NCBI RefSeq assembly: GCF_014212315.1
Contig: NZ_JACKXE010000001.1
Span: 930,001-994,000 of the forward strand
DNA from: Nocardioides luti
GTDB taxonomy: Bacteria; Actinomycetota; Actinomycetes; Propionibacteriales; Nocardioidaceae
Reading direction: 5' to 3'
Length of the DNA: 64,000 nucleotides
Shown here: one piece after another, positions 1 through 7,986 of the stretch
Layout of the letters: every line of letters starts with the position of its first letter
How positions within the stretch are numbered: the first letter of the stretch is position 1
Notes under the pieces: model-generated
The model's input: the letters and a program-made list of their open reading frames with translations, nothing else
Databases searched by the model: none
What the model was told of the DNA's origin: nothing
Position numbers and translations under genes: made by a program

Positions 1-111
1 GACGGCGGCGGCTCCGGTGGCGTCACGGCGCGGGCGCGCGGCAGAGGGCAGTCTCACGTGGCGACTCCCTCTGTGACCCCCGAATGGCCTGGATGGTCGC
101 ATGCTAGCGCC

Positions 112-132
112 CGGGGACGTCGCCTGTCCCCG
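112..132 (-). terminator. Hairpin downstream of the pilus genes
   Basis: A 7-bp perfect stem (CGGGGAC/GTCCCCG) with a 7-nt loop lies about 28 nt past the stop of the last TadE-like gene, on its transcript. There is no T-tract, so this is a GC-rich hairpin that could end transcription or stabilise the 3' end. Bases 1-111 hold nothing else I can support. Confidence 0.35.
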
Positions 133-160
133 TATCGGACACACCTCGTCGAACGACGTC

Positions 161-586
161 TCAGCAGGTCAGGTCGGCCTCCGGGACGTTCTCGATCCGC
201 GCCTCCGCGGTCTGGGTGATCCGGCCGTCGTCGGGCAGCGGCAGGAAGTGCAGGTCGAGCGAGTCGAAGGTCACCGTCACCCGGACGACGCCCCCGACGG
301 TCCGGCCGGACACGTAGGTCACGGTCGCGGTCGGCGTCCGCGAGCCGACCGCGGGCCCGCCCACGCGCGCGACCGCCTCCGCCGTCGTGCACGCCTCGGC
401 CGTGCCGACCGCCATCCGCCGGGCCGCCTCACGGGCACTCGCCGCCCCCGTCTCCAGGGCCCAGTAGTGGTAGCCGTACTGCAGGATGCCCAGCAGCACC
501 GTCACGAGGAGGGGTACGACGAGGGCGAACTCGACGATCGTCGACCCCCGCTGGTCGCGGGCCGACCGCGTCGCGCGCGCGGTCAC
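161..586 (-). CDS. TadE-like pilus assembly protein
   Basis: A 141-aa protein with the TadE layout. A short basic N-terminus ending DQRGSTIVEFALVVPLLV leads directly into one membrane helix (about residues 17-40), followed by a small extracytoplasmic domain. The Glu in STIVEF is the conserved pseudopilin-type residue of TadE/TadF minor pilins. The GTG start at 586 overlaps the stop of the upstream gene by 4 bp (GTGA), indicating translational coupling. The C-terminal stretch FLPLPDDGRI...VRLEN-like is also present in the TadE-like gene at 2823-3323, so the two are paralogues. Probable role: minor pilin or pseudopilin of a Flp/Tad pilus. The ATPase and secretin-like genes are not in this window and probably lie beyond the left edge. 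Confidence 0.75.
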   Translation of the reverse strand: MTARATRSARDQRGSTIVEFALVVPLLVTVLLGILQYGYHYWALETGAASAREAARRMAVGTAEACTTAEAVARVGGPAVGSRTPTATVTYVSGRTVGGVVRVTVTFDSLDLHFLPLPDDGRITQTAEARIENVPEADLTC

Positions 587-2829
587 CGGACCAGCCTGAC
601 GATGCGCGGCCCGACCCCGAGGTAGTCCGTCGTGGGCCCGGAGTACGCCCGCGGCACCGCCGGCAGCGCGCCCGGCGCGAGCGTCATGATCCGCGCCGAG
701 CGCACCCGCGCGGCGGCCCGGTCGATCACCAGCCCCCCGACCGTCACGGTGTTGGCGCCGAGGAAGGTCGCGAGCGGCGTGCTGACGTCGGCGAGCCCGA
801 GCAGCGCCAGCTCGCACGTGGTCGGCGAGGCCAGGCAGGCCGCCGTCTGGCCGAACTTCGTCAGCGTCTGCGCGAGGGTCAGCCCGTTCGTCGTCGACTG
901 GGTGATCAGGTCGAGGAGCAGCAGGTCGACCGGCGTGGTCACCTGCGACGAGGCGTCGGAGGTGAGGAACACCGGGCGGAACGCCATCACCGGGTAGTCC
1001 CCCGCGGCGCCGGTCGTGTACGCCGACACCACCACCGGCGCCCAGAAGAACCGCGGCGACGCGTAGAGGGCCGGGTCGACGCTGTCGTTCGGCGGCGTCA
1101 CCAGCGGCAGCGTCGGCGAGACGAACAGGTCCAGCGACATCAGGAACGGGTCGCTGAGGTAGCGCGCGCTCCCGCTGCCGTCGCGCAGCGCGAAGTCGCT
1201 GAAGTGGTCGTCGTTGTAGCGGCCGGCGATCCCGCCCGGGTCGGTCAGGACGGCGCGGGTGCTGCTGTGGTTGCACGCGCCCGAGGACGGGCAGCGGAGC
1301 CGGCCGCTCACGGAGCCGGTCGCGAAGGTGCCGCCGGTCAGCAGCCCCTGGGTGAGCTCGGCCGACCAGTCGGTCGCGGTGTCGACGTGGACGCAGTTCG
1401 CGCCGTCCGTACGCCGGGTGGGGTAGTCGCGCTTGACGGCCGGGTTGCTCCCGCAGGCGAACGCCGCCGACGGGTTGCCCAGCAGGGTGGCGACGTTCCC
1501 GACCGTGGACCCCCCGGTGACGTGCACGGCGTCCACCGCGTCGCCGAGGCCCGGGAACGCCGCGAGCCCGTGGTCGAGCCCCTGGGCGAGGTCGACCACC
1601 ATCGCGGCACTGTCGGTGGCGAGGTCCTGGTGCGGGCTCTGCAGCGGCCGCGAGCACGAGACGGTGTTGCGCAGGTCGCCGCCCAGCGGCTGCGGCGACA
1701 CGGTGAAGTGCGCGTTGTTGGCGGCCAGGTTGGCCCAGGTGGCGATGTTCCCGGAGCTCGCATTGATGCCCTCGAGCTGGATCATCGCCTCGTAGTTCCC
1801 GGCCGGCAGCGCCAGCGTGAACGAGTACGGGTTCGCCAGCGGGGTGGCGAGCGTGACCGTGTGGGTGACCGGGTTCCACACGTAGGGGCTCTGCTGGGTC
1901 TGCACGTAGGAGCCGGTGACGCTGGTGCTCGTGTAGCCGGCCTTCCGCACGAAGATGCTCACGCGGTACGGCGTGTAGCCGGACTTGGTCTGCCCCCAGG
2001 TGAAGCTCAGGGACGACAGCCCCGACAGCGCATCCGGCGTCACCGGGTCGCTCATCCCGCCGGAGCCGGTGTTCAGCCCCACCTGGGCGCTGTTGCCCTG
2101 CGTCTGGATGTCGCCGAAGTACGGCGCGGTGGTGGTCGGGTCCGTGGTCGTGCCGACCTGCCCGCGGAAGCCCGAGGAGACGTAGTTGACCGGCATCACC
2201 CGCGACGCGGTGTCCCCCGCCCCCAGCGGCGCCGTGCCGAGCGTGTTCGCCAGGCAGGTCAGGCTCATCCCGACCGGCAGGATCTCGCCGGGCGACAGCA
2301 CCACCGCCGTCGCGCTCTTGCGCTGGGTCGATCCGTCCTTGCCGACCACCCGGCCGAAGCCGAAGGTGACCCGCGCGTCGGGCGCCGTCACCGCGACCTG
2401 GTTCGTCGCGGGGAACGACACCGCCCCGAGCGCCGACGGCGCCGTGGAGCGCCCGTTGGCCAGCATCGTCCGCGCCATGGTCGTGATCGCCGTGTCCGAG
2501 GTGTACGACGAGGGTGCCGGGCAGGCCGGGATCGCCGAGAGGTCCGACTGGCCCGGGACGCCGTGGCAGGCCAGGTAGTAGGCCGCCGCCTGGGCGACCC
2601 GGAGCTGGGTCGCGGTCGGGCTCGCCCCGACCGTCGCGGTGTCGACCGGCAGCTGCTCGGCGGCGTACTTCGCGGCCCGGTCGACCTGGTGCTGCAGCTG
2701 GCCGCGGCGCGCCCAGGTGTTGCCGACGTCGACGGTCAGCGCGGCCACGACGAACAGCACCGAGCAGGTGACCAGCGCGACGAGGATCGCCGCGGCTCCC
2801 CGCTCGTCGCGACGCCGCGGGCTCAGCAC
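583..2829 (-). CDS. TadG-like (putative Flp pilus assembly) protein
   Basis: A 748-aa protein. An N-terminal RRRDERGAAAILVALVT segment and one membrane helix (about residues 10-33), then GNTWARRGQLQHQVDRAAKYAA, match the Tad/TadG N-terminal domain, in which residues after the helix line the pilus assembly site. The remaining ~700 residues are a large Gly/Thr/Ser-rich extracytoplasmic region without a motif I recognise; no von Willebrand metal site is evident. The GTG start at 2829 overlaps the upstream TadE gene by 7 bp, and the stop overlaps the downstream TadE gene by 4 bp, so the three form one tight operon. The long C-terminal region is the part most likely to be lineage-specific. Confidence 0.65.
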   Translation of the reverse strand: MLSPRRRDERGAAAILVALVTCSVLFVVAALTVDVGNTWARRGQLQHQVDRAAKYAAEQLPVDTATVGASPTATQLRVAQAAAYYLACHGVPGQSDLSAIPACPAPSSYTSDTAITTMARTMLANGRSTAPSALGAVSFPATNQVAVTAPDARVTFGFGRVVGKDGSTQRKSATAVVLSPGEILPVGMSLTCLANTLGTAPLGAGDTASRVMPVNYVSSGFRGQVGTTTDPTTTAPYFGDIQTQGNSAQVGLNTGSGGMSDPVTPDALSGLSSLSFTWGQTKSGYTPYRVSIFVRKAGYTSTSVTGSYVQTQQSPYVWNPVTHTVTLATPLANPYSFTLALPAGNYEAMIQLEGINASSGNIATWANLAANNAHFTVSPQPLGGDLRNTVSCSRPLQSPHQDLATDSAAMVVDLAQGLDHGLAAFPGLGDAVDAVHVTGGSTVGNVATLLGNPSAAFACGSNPAVKRDYPTRRTDGANCVHVDTATDWSAELTQGLLTGGTFATGSVSGRLRCPSSGACNHSSTRAVLTDPGGIAGRYNDDHFSDFALRDGSGSARYLSDPFLMSLDLFVSPTLPLVTPPNDSVDPALYASPRFFWAPVVVSAYTTGAAGDYPVMAFRPVFLTSDASSQVTTPVDLLLLDLITQSTTNGLTLAQTLTKFGQTAACLASPTTCELALLGLADVSTPLATFLGANTVTVGGLVIDRAAARVRSARIMTLAPGALPAVPRAYSGPTTDYLGVGPRIVRLVR

Positions 2830-3323
2830 GACTCGCTCGAGATCATCACGTTCTCCAGGCGGACCACGCTGTCGCTCACGACGTTGCCGTCGTCGGGCAG
2901 CGGCAGGAAGGACAGCGTCTCCTCGAGCACCGGCGCCGTGATCGAGACCTGCACGCTGACGCCGAGGCTGCCGGGCACGTAGTCCAGGACGGTCACGACG
3001 ATGTCCTCGAGCGAGATCGGCAGGCCCGAGCCCTCGTCGACGTTCTGGACGCTCACCAGCGTGGCGGCCCGGACCCGGTCGGCGAGCTGGGTCCGCTGGG
3101 TGGCGCAGTAGCTGCCCACGAAGCCGGACTGGTCGAGGTTCGGGTCCAGCGTCGGCACGGACTGCAGCTTCCAGAAGAACAGCCCGTAGTAGAGGACGCC
3201 GACCATCAGCGGCGCCAGCACGGCGCCGAGCAGCAGGGCGGCCTCGACCGCCGCCGCACCCCGCTCGACCCTCGGCGGGGAACCCCGCCGGGCACCCCGT
3301 CTCCGGGCGCACCACATCGCCAT
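2823..3323 (-). CDS. TadE-like pilus assembly protein
   Basis: A 166-aa protein. After a basic N-terminus, VERGAAAVEAALLLGAVLAP begins a single membrane helix (about residues 20-45), followed by a ~110-aa extracytoplasmic domain ending FLPLPDDGNVVSDSVVRLEN, closely similar to the end of the 161-586 protein. It is first in the three-gene pilus operon. The start is ATG at 3323; the ATG two codons on is equally possible. The 178 bp between it and the DUF2469 gene (3324-3501) would hold the promoter; I could not identify convincing -35/-10 boxes there. Confidence 0.72.
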   Translation of the reverse strand: MAMWCARRRGARRGSPPRVERGAAAVEAALLLGAVLAPLMVGVLYYGLFFWKLQSVPTLDPNLDQSGFVGSYCATQRTQLADRVRAATLVSVQNVDEGSGLPISLEDIVVTVLDYVPGSLGVSVQVSITAPVLEETLSFLPLPDDGNVVSDSVVRLENVMISSESC

Positions 3324-3501
3324 CGCACCCCACCAGCACCGTCGTTCCGACGGCGGCCCCCACCGCCCTACTCGACAGTAGGACCGGCTCGCGGCGGCGC
3401 GGCGGGGTTGGCCGAAACTGGGTCCCCGGAGGCGACGATGGTCTGGACCCGGGTGCTAGACCTGGCGCTTCCCGACTTGCGCAGGACGGCTACGGCGTGG
3501 A

Positions 3502-3810
3502 TCAGACCTTGGGCGGGTCGATCTCCGACGGGCTGAGCTCCTCGACGTTGACGTCCTTGAAGGTCAGCACCTTGACGTTCTTGGCGAAGCGCGCCGGGCG
3601 GTACATGTCCCACACCCACGCGTCGCTCATCGAGACCTCGAAGAAGACGTCCCCGGCCTCGGTGCGCGCCTTCACGTCCACCTGGTTGCACAGGTAGAAG
3701 CGCCGGTCGGTCTCCACGACGTACTTGAAGATCGCGACGACGTCGCGGTACTCGCGATAGAGCGTCAGCTCCATCTCGGTCTCGTACTTCTCGAGATCCT
3801 CGGCGCTCAT
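3502..3810 (-). CDS. DUF2469 family protein
   Basis: A 102-aa acidic protein starting MSAEDLEKYETEMELTLYRE, with the conserved core EYRDVVAIFKYVVETDRRFYLCNQVDV. This matches DUF2469, a small cytoplasmic family of unknown function found across Actinobacteria and normally the gene directly after rnhB. The ATG at 3810 is chosen because the family begins MSAEDLEKYE; an ATG five codons upstream (3825) is less likely. Here an FAD oxidoreductase/DUF2071 pair lies between it and rnhB on the other strand, breaking the usual adjacency. Confidence 0.88.
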   Translation of the reverse strand: MSAEDLEKYETEMELTLYREYRDVVAIFKYVVETDRRFYLCNQVDVKARTEAGDVFFEVSMSDAWVWDMYRPARFAKNVKVLTFKDVNVEELSPSEIDPPKV

Positions 3811-3902
3811 GCGGCCATTCTGCACGCCACCCGGGCACGCCGTCCCGCGGCCCGCCGCGGGGACCGCGGGCGCCGTCAGGGCCGGGGTGCCATCGTGGTT
3901 CC

Positions 3903-5150
3903 GTGGTGGACGAGACGGACGTCGTGGTGGTGGGTGCGGGGCTGGCCGGGCTGCGCTGCGCGCAGGTGCTGCGCGAGCAGGGGCTGCGGGCGGTCGTCCT
4001 GGACGCCGGCGACGCCCCGGGCGGGCGGGTGCGCACCGACGTGGTGGACGGCTTCCGCTGCGACCGGGGCTTCCAGCTGCTCAACCCCGCCTACCCGGCC
4101 GTACGCCGGCACGTCGACGTCGACGCGCTCGACCTCTGCTTCTTCGGGCGCGGCGTGGTGGTCGCGCAGGACGGCGGCCTCGCCGTCGTCGCCGACCCGA
4201 CCCGCCACCCGCGCCTGCTCGCGGCGACCCTGCGCAGCGGCTACGTCCGCCCCGGCGAGCTGGCCGCGCTGGCCCGGTGGCTCGTCCCGGCCCTGGGCAG
4301 CGTCGAGCGCCTGCTGGCCGGGCCCGACACCACCCTGGCGGCCTCCCTCGACCGGGCGCGGGTCACCGGACGGCTGCGCCGCGAGATCCTCGAGCCGTTC
4401 CTGACCGGCGTCCTCGCGGACGACACCGGCGCCACCTCGGCCACCTTCGTGCGGCTGCTGATGCGCAGCTTCGTCCGGCACACGCCCGGCATCCCGGCGA
4501 CCGGCATGCAGGCCCTCCCCGACCAGCTGGCGGCCGGGCTCGACCTCCGGCTCGGCACCCGGGTGACGGCTGTGAGCCGAGGGACCGCACCCCAGGTCAC
4601 CACGTCGGCGGGCGAGGTGGCCGCCCGGGCCGTCGTCGTCGCGACGGACGCGGGCGGTGCGGCCGACCTGACGGGCGAGGCCGCTCCTCCGGTGCGGGGC
4701 CTGCAGACCTGGTGGTTCGCGGCGGACGACGTCCCGGCCGACCGGGCCACCTTCCTGCGCGTCGACGGCACCCGCGGCGGCCCGGTGGTCAACACCGCCC
4801 TGATGACGGCCGTCGCGCCGTCGTACGCCCCGCCCGGCCGGCACCTCGTCCAGGCGACCACGCTGCTCCCCTCCAAGACGGGGGCCGCGGCCACCGAGGC
4901 GGACGTGCGCACCCACCTCGACCGGCTGTGGGGCGTCCCCACCCGCGGCTGGGAGGTGGTGGTCCGCCACGACGTCGAGCGCGCGCTGCCCGCCCTGCCG
5001 CCGCCCCTGGTCGTCCGCCGGCCCGCCCGGGTCGACGAGGGGGTCTTCGTCGCCGGCGACCACCGCGAGACGGCCTCGCTCCAGGGCGCCCTGGTCTCCG
5101 GGGCCCGCGCCGGCCACGCCGTGGCGCGCGCGCTGGCGGGTGTGCGATGA
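3903..5150 (+). CDS. NAD(P)/FAD-dependent oxidoreductase (amine-oxidase fold)
   Basis: A 415-aa flavoprotein. The N-terminal dinucleotide-binding motif VVVVGAGLAGLRCAQVL and the following GRVRTDVVDGFRCDRGFQLL match the flavin-containing amine oxidase/phytoene desaturase superfamily. The C-terminal VFVAGDHRETASLQGALVSG is the second FAD-contact region. The substrate cannot be read from sequence; bacterial members act on amines, protoporphyrinogen or carotenoid-like compounds. It starts at GTG 3903 (a second GTG follows immediately). The stop overlaps the DUF2071 start by 4 bp (ATGA), so the two are co-translated, probably as a small accessory operon placed on the opposite strand inside the rnhB locus. 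Confidence 0.82.
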   Translation: MVDETDVVVVGAGLAGLRCAQVLREQGLRAVVLDAGDAPGGRVRTDVVDGFRCDRGFQLLNPAYPAVRRHVDVDALDLCFFGRGVVVAQDGGLAVVADPTRHPRLLAATLRSGYVRPGELAALARWLVPALGSVERLLAGPDTTLAASLDRARVTGRLRREILEPFLTGVLADDTGATSATFVRLLMRSFVRHTPGIPATGMQALPDQLAAGLDLRLGTRVTAVSRGTAPQVTTSAGEVAARAVVVATDAGGAADLTGEAAPPVRGLQTWWFAADDVPADRATFLRVDGTRGGPVVNTALMTAVAPSYAPPGRHLVQATTLLPSKTGAAATEADVRTHLDRLWGVPTRGWEVVVRHDVERALPALPPPLVVRRPARVDEGVFVAGDHRETASLQGALVSGARAGHAVARALAGVR

Positions 5151-5884
5151 CCGACCAGCAGGGCCCGCCGCTCGCGAGCCGCCAGGTGATGAGCCAGTGG
5201 TGGCGCGACATCGCGTTCCTCCACTGGCGGGTCGACCCCGCGGTCGTCGCCCCGCTGCTGCCCGAGGGGGTGCGCCCCGACGTGCACGACGGGAGCACCT
5301 GGGTCGGGCTGATCCCGTTCCGGATGGTCGACGGGGCGCTGGGGCACCGCGGCCCGGTCCCCCGGTTCGGCACGTTCAACGAGACCAACGTCCGGCTCTA
5401 CTCCGTGGACGACGCGGGTCGCCACGGTGTCGTCTTCCGCTCGCTCGAGGCCGACCGGCTGGCCGTGGTCGCCGCGGCCCGGGCGACCTTCGGGGTGCCC
5501 TACCAGTGGGCACGCCTGTCGGTGGACCCTCCCGAGCTCGGCCCCGAGCCCGAGGGCCGCACGATCTCCTACCGCGGCCGCCGGCACGGCCGTCGCGGCG
5601 TCGGCGGACGCATCGACGTGGAGGTCGGCGCGCCGATCGCCGAGCCGTCGCCGCTCGACGTGTTCCTCACCGCGCGCTTCGGGCTGCACACCCGGGTGCT
5701 CGGCCGCACGCTGTGGGTGCCGAACACGCACGGCCCCTGGCCGCTGCGCGTCGCCCGGGCGACGCACGTCGAGGACAGCCTGGTCGCCGCCGCTGGGCTG
5801 CCCGGGGTGACCGGGTCAGCCCCGGACTCCGTGCTCTTCTCGAGCGGGGTCCGCACCGTCTTCGGCCTGCCGCAACGGCTCTGA
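5147..5884 (+). CDS. DUF2071 (YqjF-like) family protein
   Basis: A 245-aa protein. The opening FLHWRVDPAVVAPLLPEGV followed by STWVGLIPFRM, and later GTFNETNVRLY and GVVFRSLEADRLAVV, are hallmarks of DUF2071/YqjF, related to acetoacetate decarboxylase-like folds; function unknown. It is translationally coupled to the upstream flavoprotein. The 3' end overlaps the 3' end of rnhB on the other strand by 69 bp (5816-5884), unusually long for a convergent pair. Confidence 0.85.
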   Translation: MTDQQGPPLASRQVMSQWWRDIAFLHWRVDPAVVAPLLPEGVRPDVHDGSTWVGLIPFRMVDGALGHRGPVPRFGTFNETNVRLYSVDDAGRHGVVFRSLEADRLAVVAAARATFGVPYQWARLSVDPPELGPEPEGRTISYRGRRHGRRGVGGRIDVEVGAPIAEPSPLDVFLTARFGLHTRVLGRTLWVPNTHGPWPLRVARATHVEDSLVAAAGLPGVTGSAPDSVLFSSGVRTVFGLPQRL

Positions 5885-6565
5885 GGGGTCCGCGGCCGGG
5901 TCGGGGTACGCCTCCAGACCGGCGGCCCGGCGTACGTTCACGAAGCGCATGCGGTGCACCGGCGACGGGCCGTGCTCGACGAGCGCGGCGGTGTGCACCT
6001 CGGTGATGTAGCCCTTGTGCGTCTTGAAGTCGTACGCCGGCCAGTGGGTGTCCAGCTCGCACATGATCCGGTCGCGGGTCACCTTGGCCAGCACCGAGGC
6101 GGCCGCGATGCAGGCGGCGACCCGGTCGCCCTTCCAGACCGCGAGCCCGGGAACCCCGAGCCCGTCGACGGGGAAGCCGTCGGTCAGCACGTAGGCCGGG
6201 GGCACGTCGAGCAGCGCGACCGCCCGGCGCAGCGCCTCGATGTTCGCGACGTGCATGCCGAGCGCGTCGCACTCCTCCTGGGAGACCACGACGACCGACC
6301 AGGACAGCGCCCGCCTGACGACGTGCTCGTAGCAGCGCTCCCGGGCCTTCTCGGTGAGCAGCTTCGAGTCCGCCAGGCCCGGGATGATCCCGGCCTTCCC
6401 GGCCGGGAGGATCGCCGCGCCGGCCACCAGCGGGCCCGCACAGGCCCCGCGACCGGCCTCGTCGACCCCGGCGACCGGCTCGATGCCCTCACGCCGCAGG
6501 GCGCGCTCGTAGCCGTACAGGCCGGCGTCACGGCGTACGGTCGAGCCTCGGGGCAGGGCACTCAC
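5816..6565 (-). CDS. rnhB: Ribonuclease HII
   Basis: A 249-aa protein that removes RNA (including single ribonucleotides) from RNA-DNA hybrids. The signature VDEAGRGACAGPLVAGA (about residues 34-50) carries the catalytic Asp35-Glu36 pair, and later conserved blocks include SVLAKVTRDR and HKGYITEVH. The ATG at 6565 lies 10 bp after the lepB stop, so it is co-transcribed with lepB and rplS as in other Actinobacteria. The last ~30 residues after RMRFVNVRR are a variable acidic tail; this is the part encoded in the overlap with the DUF2071 gene. Confidence 0.95.
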   Translation of the reverse strand: MSALPRGSTVRRDAGLYGYERALRREGIEPVAGVDEAGRGACAGPLVAGAAILPAGKAGIIPGLADSKLLTEKARERCYEHVVRRALSWSVVVVSQEECDALGMHVANIEALRRAVALLDVPPAYVLTDGFPVDGLGVPGLAVWKGDRVAACIAAASVLAKVTRDRIMCELDTHWPAYDFKTHKGYITEVHTAALVEHGPSPVHRMRFVNVRRAAGLEAYPDPAADPSEPLRQAEDGADPAREEHGVRG

Positions 6566-6575
6566 GCGTCGGGCC

Positions 6576-7382
6576 TCAGGAGGCGTCCGGGACGTCCTCG
6601 AACGTCGCGGGGCGGTGGATCCACTGGAAGTGGTCGCTGGGCCAGAGCAGCACGAAGACCTTGCCGACGATCAGGTCGTCGGGGACGAACTCGTCGCCCG
6701 GCACGCAGTCGGTGGCGTCCTCCGGGCACATGTGGACCGTGGAGTCCGCGGAGCGCGAGCGGTTGTCGCCCATCACGAAGACGTGGTCCTTCGGGACGGG
6801 GCCGTCGGTCCAGCTGCAGGTGGAGGTCATCGGGCCGTAGCACTCGGCGCCGTTGAGCTTGGCGTAGCCCTTCTCGTTGAGGGGCACGCCGTTGACCATG
6901 ATCCGCCCCTTCTTGTCGCAGCACTTGATGACGTCGCCGGCGACGCCGATCACGCGCTTCACGAGGTGGCCGCCCGAGGGGTAGAGACCGATCTTGGCCA
7001 TCAGCGAGGTGACCGGGCTGGTCGGGCCGGCCTTCTCCTCCGGGCCGAGCCAGTCGCCCGGGTCCTCGAAGACGATGACGTCCCCGCGCTGGGGGCTGCC
7101 GCCGAACCAGTAGGAGACCTTCTGGACCAGGATCCGGTCGTTCTTGACCAGGCCCGGCTCCATCGACTCCGACGGGATGTAGAACGCCTGGACGAACAGC
7201 GCCTTGATCACGATCGCGAGGACCAGCGCGATGCCGAGCAGCAGCAGCGTCTCCTGCCAGACGGGCAGGTGCTTGCGGGCGGCCTTGCGGTCGGACGGCT
7301 CGGTGGCCGTGGACGACGAAGACCGCGACCCTGCCCCGTCGGTGTCGACGGAGGATGGGGGGTCGCGGTCTTCGGGAGTCAC
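6576..7382 (-). CDS. lepB: Signal peptidase I
   Basis: A 268-aa membrane protease that cleaves Sec and Tat signal peptides. A ~40-aa cytoplasmic Ser/Asp-rich tail precedes one membrane helix (about residues 43-65). Then come IPSESMEPGL with the catalytic Ser (about 73), HLVKRVIGVAGD with the general-base Lys (about 142), and the box VFVMGDNRSRSADS. The two Cys pairs in the C-terminal part (KCCDKK and the MCPEDATDC region) are non-catalytic. The GTG start at 7382 is preferred, since continuing the frame upstream would run into rplS. The neighbours are rplS and rnhB, the canonical actinobacterial order. Confidence 0.94.
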   Translation of the reverse strand: MTPEDRDPPSSVDTDGAGSRSSSSTATEPSDRKAARKHLPVWQETLLLLGIALVLAIVIKALFVQAFYIPSESMEPGLVKNDRILVQKVSYWFGGSPQRGDVIVFEDPGDWLGPEEKAGPTSPVTSLMAKIGLYPSGGHLVKRVIGVAGDVIKCCDKKGRIMVNGVPLNEKGYAKLNGAECYGPMTSTCSWTDGPVPKDHVFVMGDNRSRSADSTVHMCPEDATDCVPGDEFVPDDLIVGKVFVLLWPSDHFQWIHRPATFEDVPDAS

Positions 7383-7419
7383 GCGCAGAGCGTAACGAGA
7401 GGCTGGCTGGACGCCGGAC

Positions 7420-7773
7420 TCAGGCCTCGCGGCGCTCCTTGATCTTGGCGGCCTTGCCGCGCAGGTTGCGCAGGTAGTACAGCTTCGCGCGACGGACGTC
7501 ACCGCGGGTGACGATCTCGATCTGCTCGAAGATCGGGGAGTGCAGCGGGAAGGTGCGCTCGACACCGACGCCGAAGGAGACCTTGCGGACGGTGAAGGTG
7601 CGGCCGACGCCGGAGCCCTGGACGCGGATGACGACGCCCTGGAAGATCTGGACACGCGAGCGGCTGCCCTCGACGACCTTCACGTGGACCTTCACGGTGT
7701 CACCGGCGCGGAAGGCCGGGACGTCGGTGCGCAGGGACGCGCTGCTGAGCTCGCTGATGACGTGGTTGGTCAT
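7420..7773 (-). CDS. rplS: 50S ribosomal protein L19
   Basis: A 117-aa protein located at the 30S-50S interface. The sequence [17 protein letters not shown], the [15 protein letters not shown] box and the C-terminal [20 protein letters not shown] are diagnostic. The ATG at 7773 is preferred over an in-frame ATG seven codons upstream because AGGAGAG sits just in front of it and the family begins near MTN. A 213-bp gap separates it from trmD, so it probably has its own promoter or leader. Confidence 0.96.
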   Translation of the reverse strand: MTNHVISELSSASLRTDVPAFRAGDTVKVHVKVVEGSRSRVQIFQGVVIRVQGSGVGRTFTVRKVSFGVGVERTFPLHSPIFEQIEIVTRGDVRRAKLYYLRNLRGKAAKIKERREA

Positions 7774-7892
7774 GTCTCTCCTCGCGATTGCCACAGGTCA
7801 GGCGCGGAACGGGGAACGGGATCGGTGCTGGCCCAGCACGCGGGTGGCCGGCGGCGTCATGCTCCCCCTGTGGCAGGAACCCGACGCGGAAC

Positions 7893-7916
7893 CCCCGACA
7901 GGACGTGTCCTCGGGG
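7893..7916 (-). terminator. Strong hairpin between trmD and rplS
   Basis: CCCCGA(CA)GGAC-GT-GTCCTCGGGG forms a 10-bp stem with a 2-nt bulge. It lies about 70 nt after the trmD stop and about 120 nt before the rplS start, both read on the minus strand. No T-run follows. It could end the rpsP-trmD transcript or be part of an rplS leader. The rest of 7774-7986 shows nothing further I can support. Confidence 0.4.
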
Positions 7917-7986
7917 CGATCCGTGTTTGACCGGCTGGGCCGAGGGTCGATTCTGCCACAGGCGCGGCGTGCGTCACCAATCGCTG

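Noticed and set aside
7383..7655. N-terminal extension of signal peptidase I upstream of 7382
   Set aside because: The extension is Ser/Arg-rich and antisense/out-of-frame to rplS; LepB cytoplasmic tails start near the VTPEDRDPP start.
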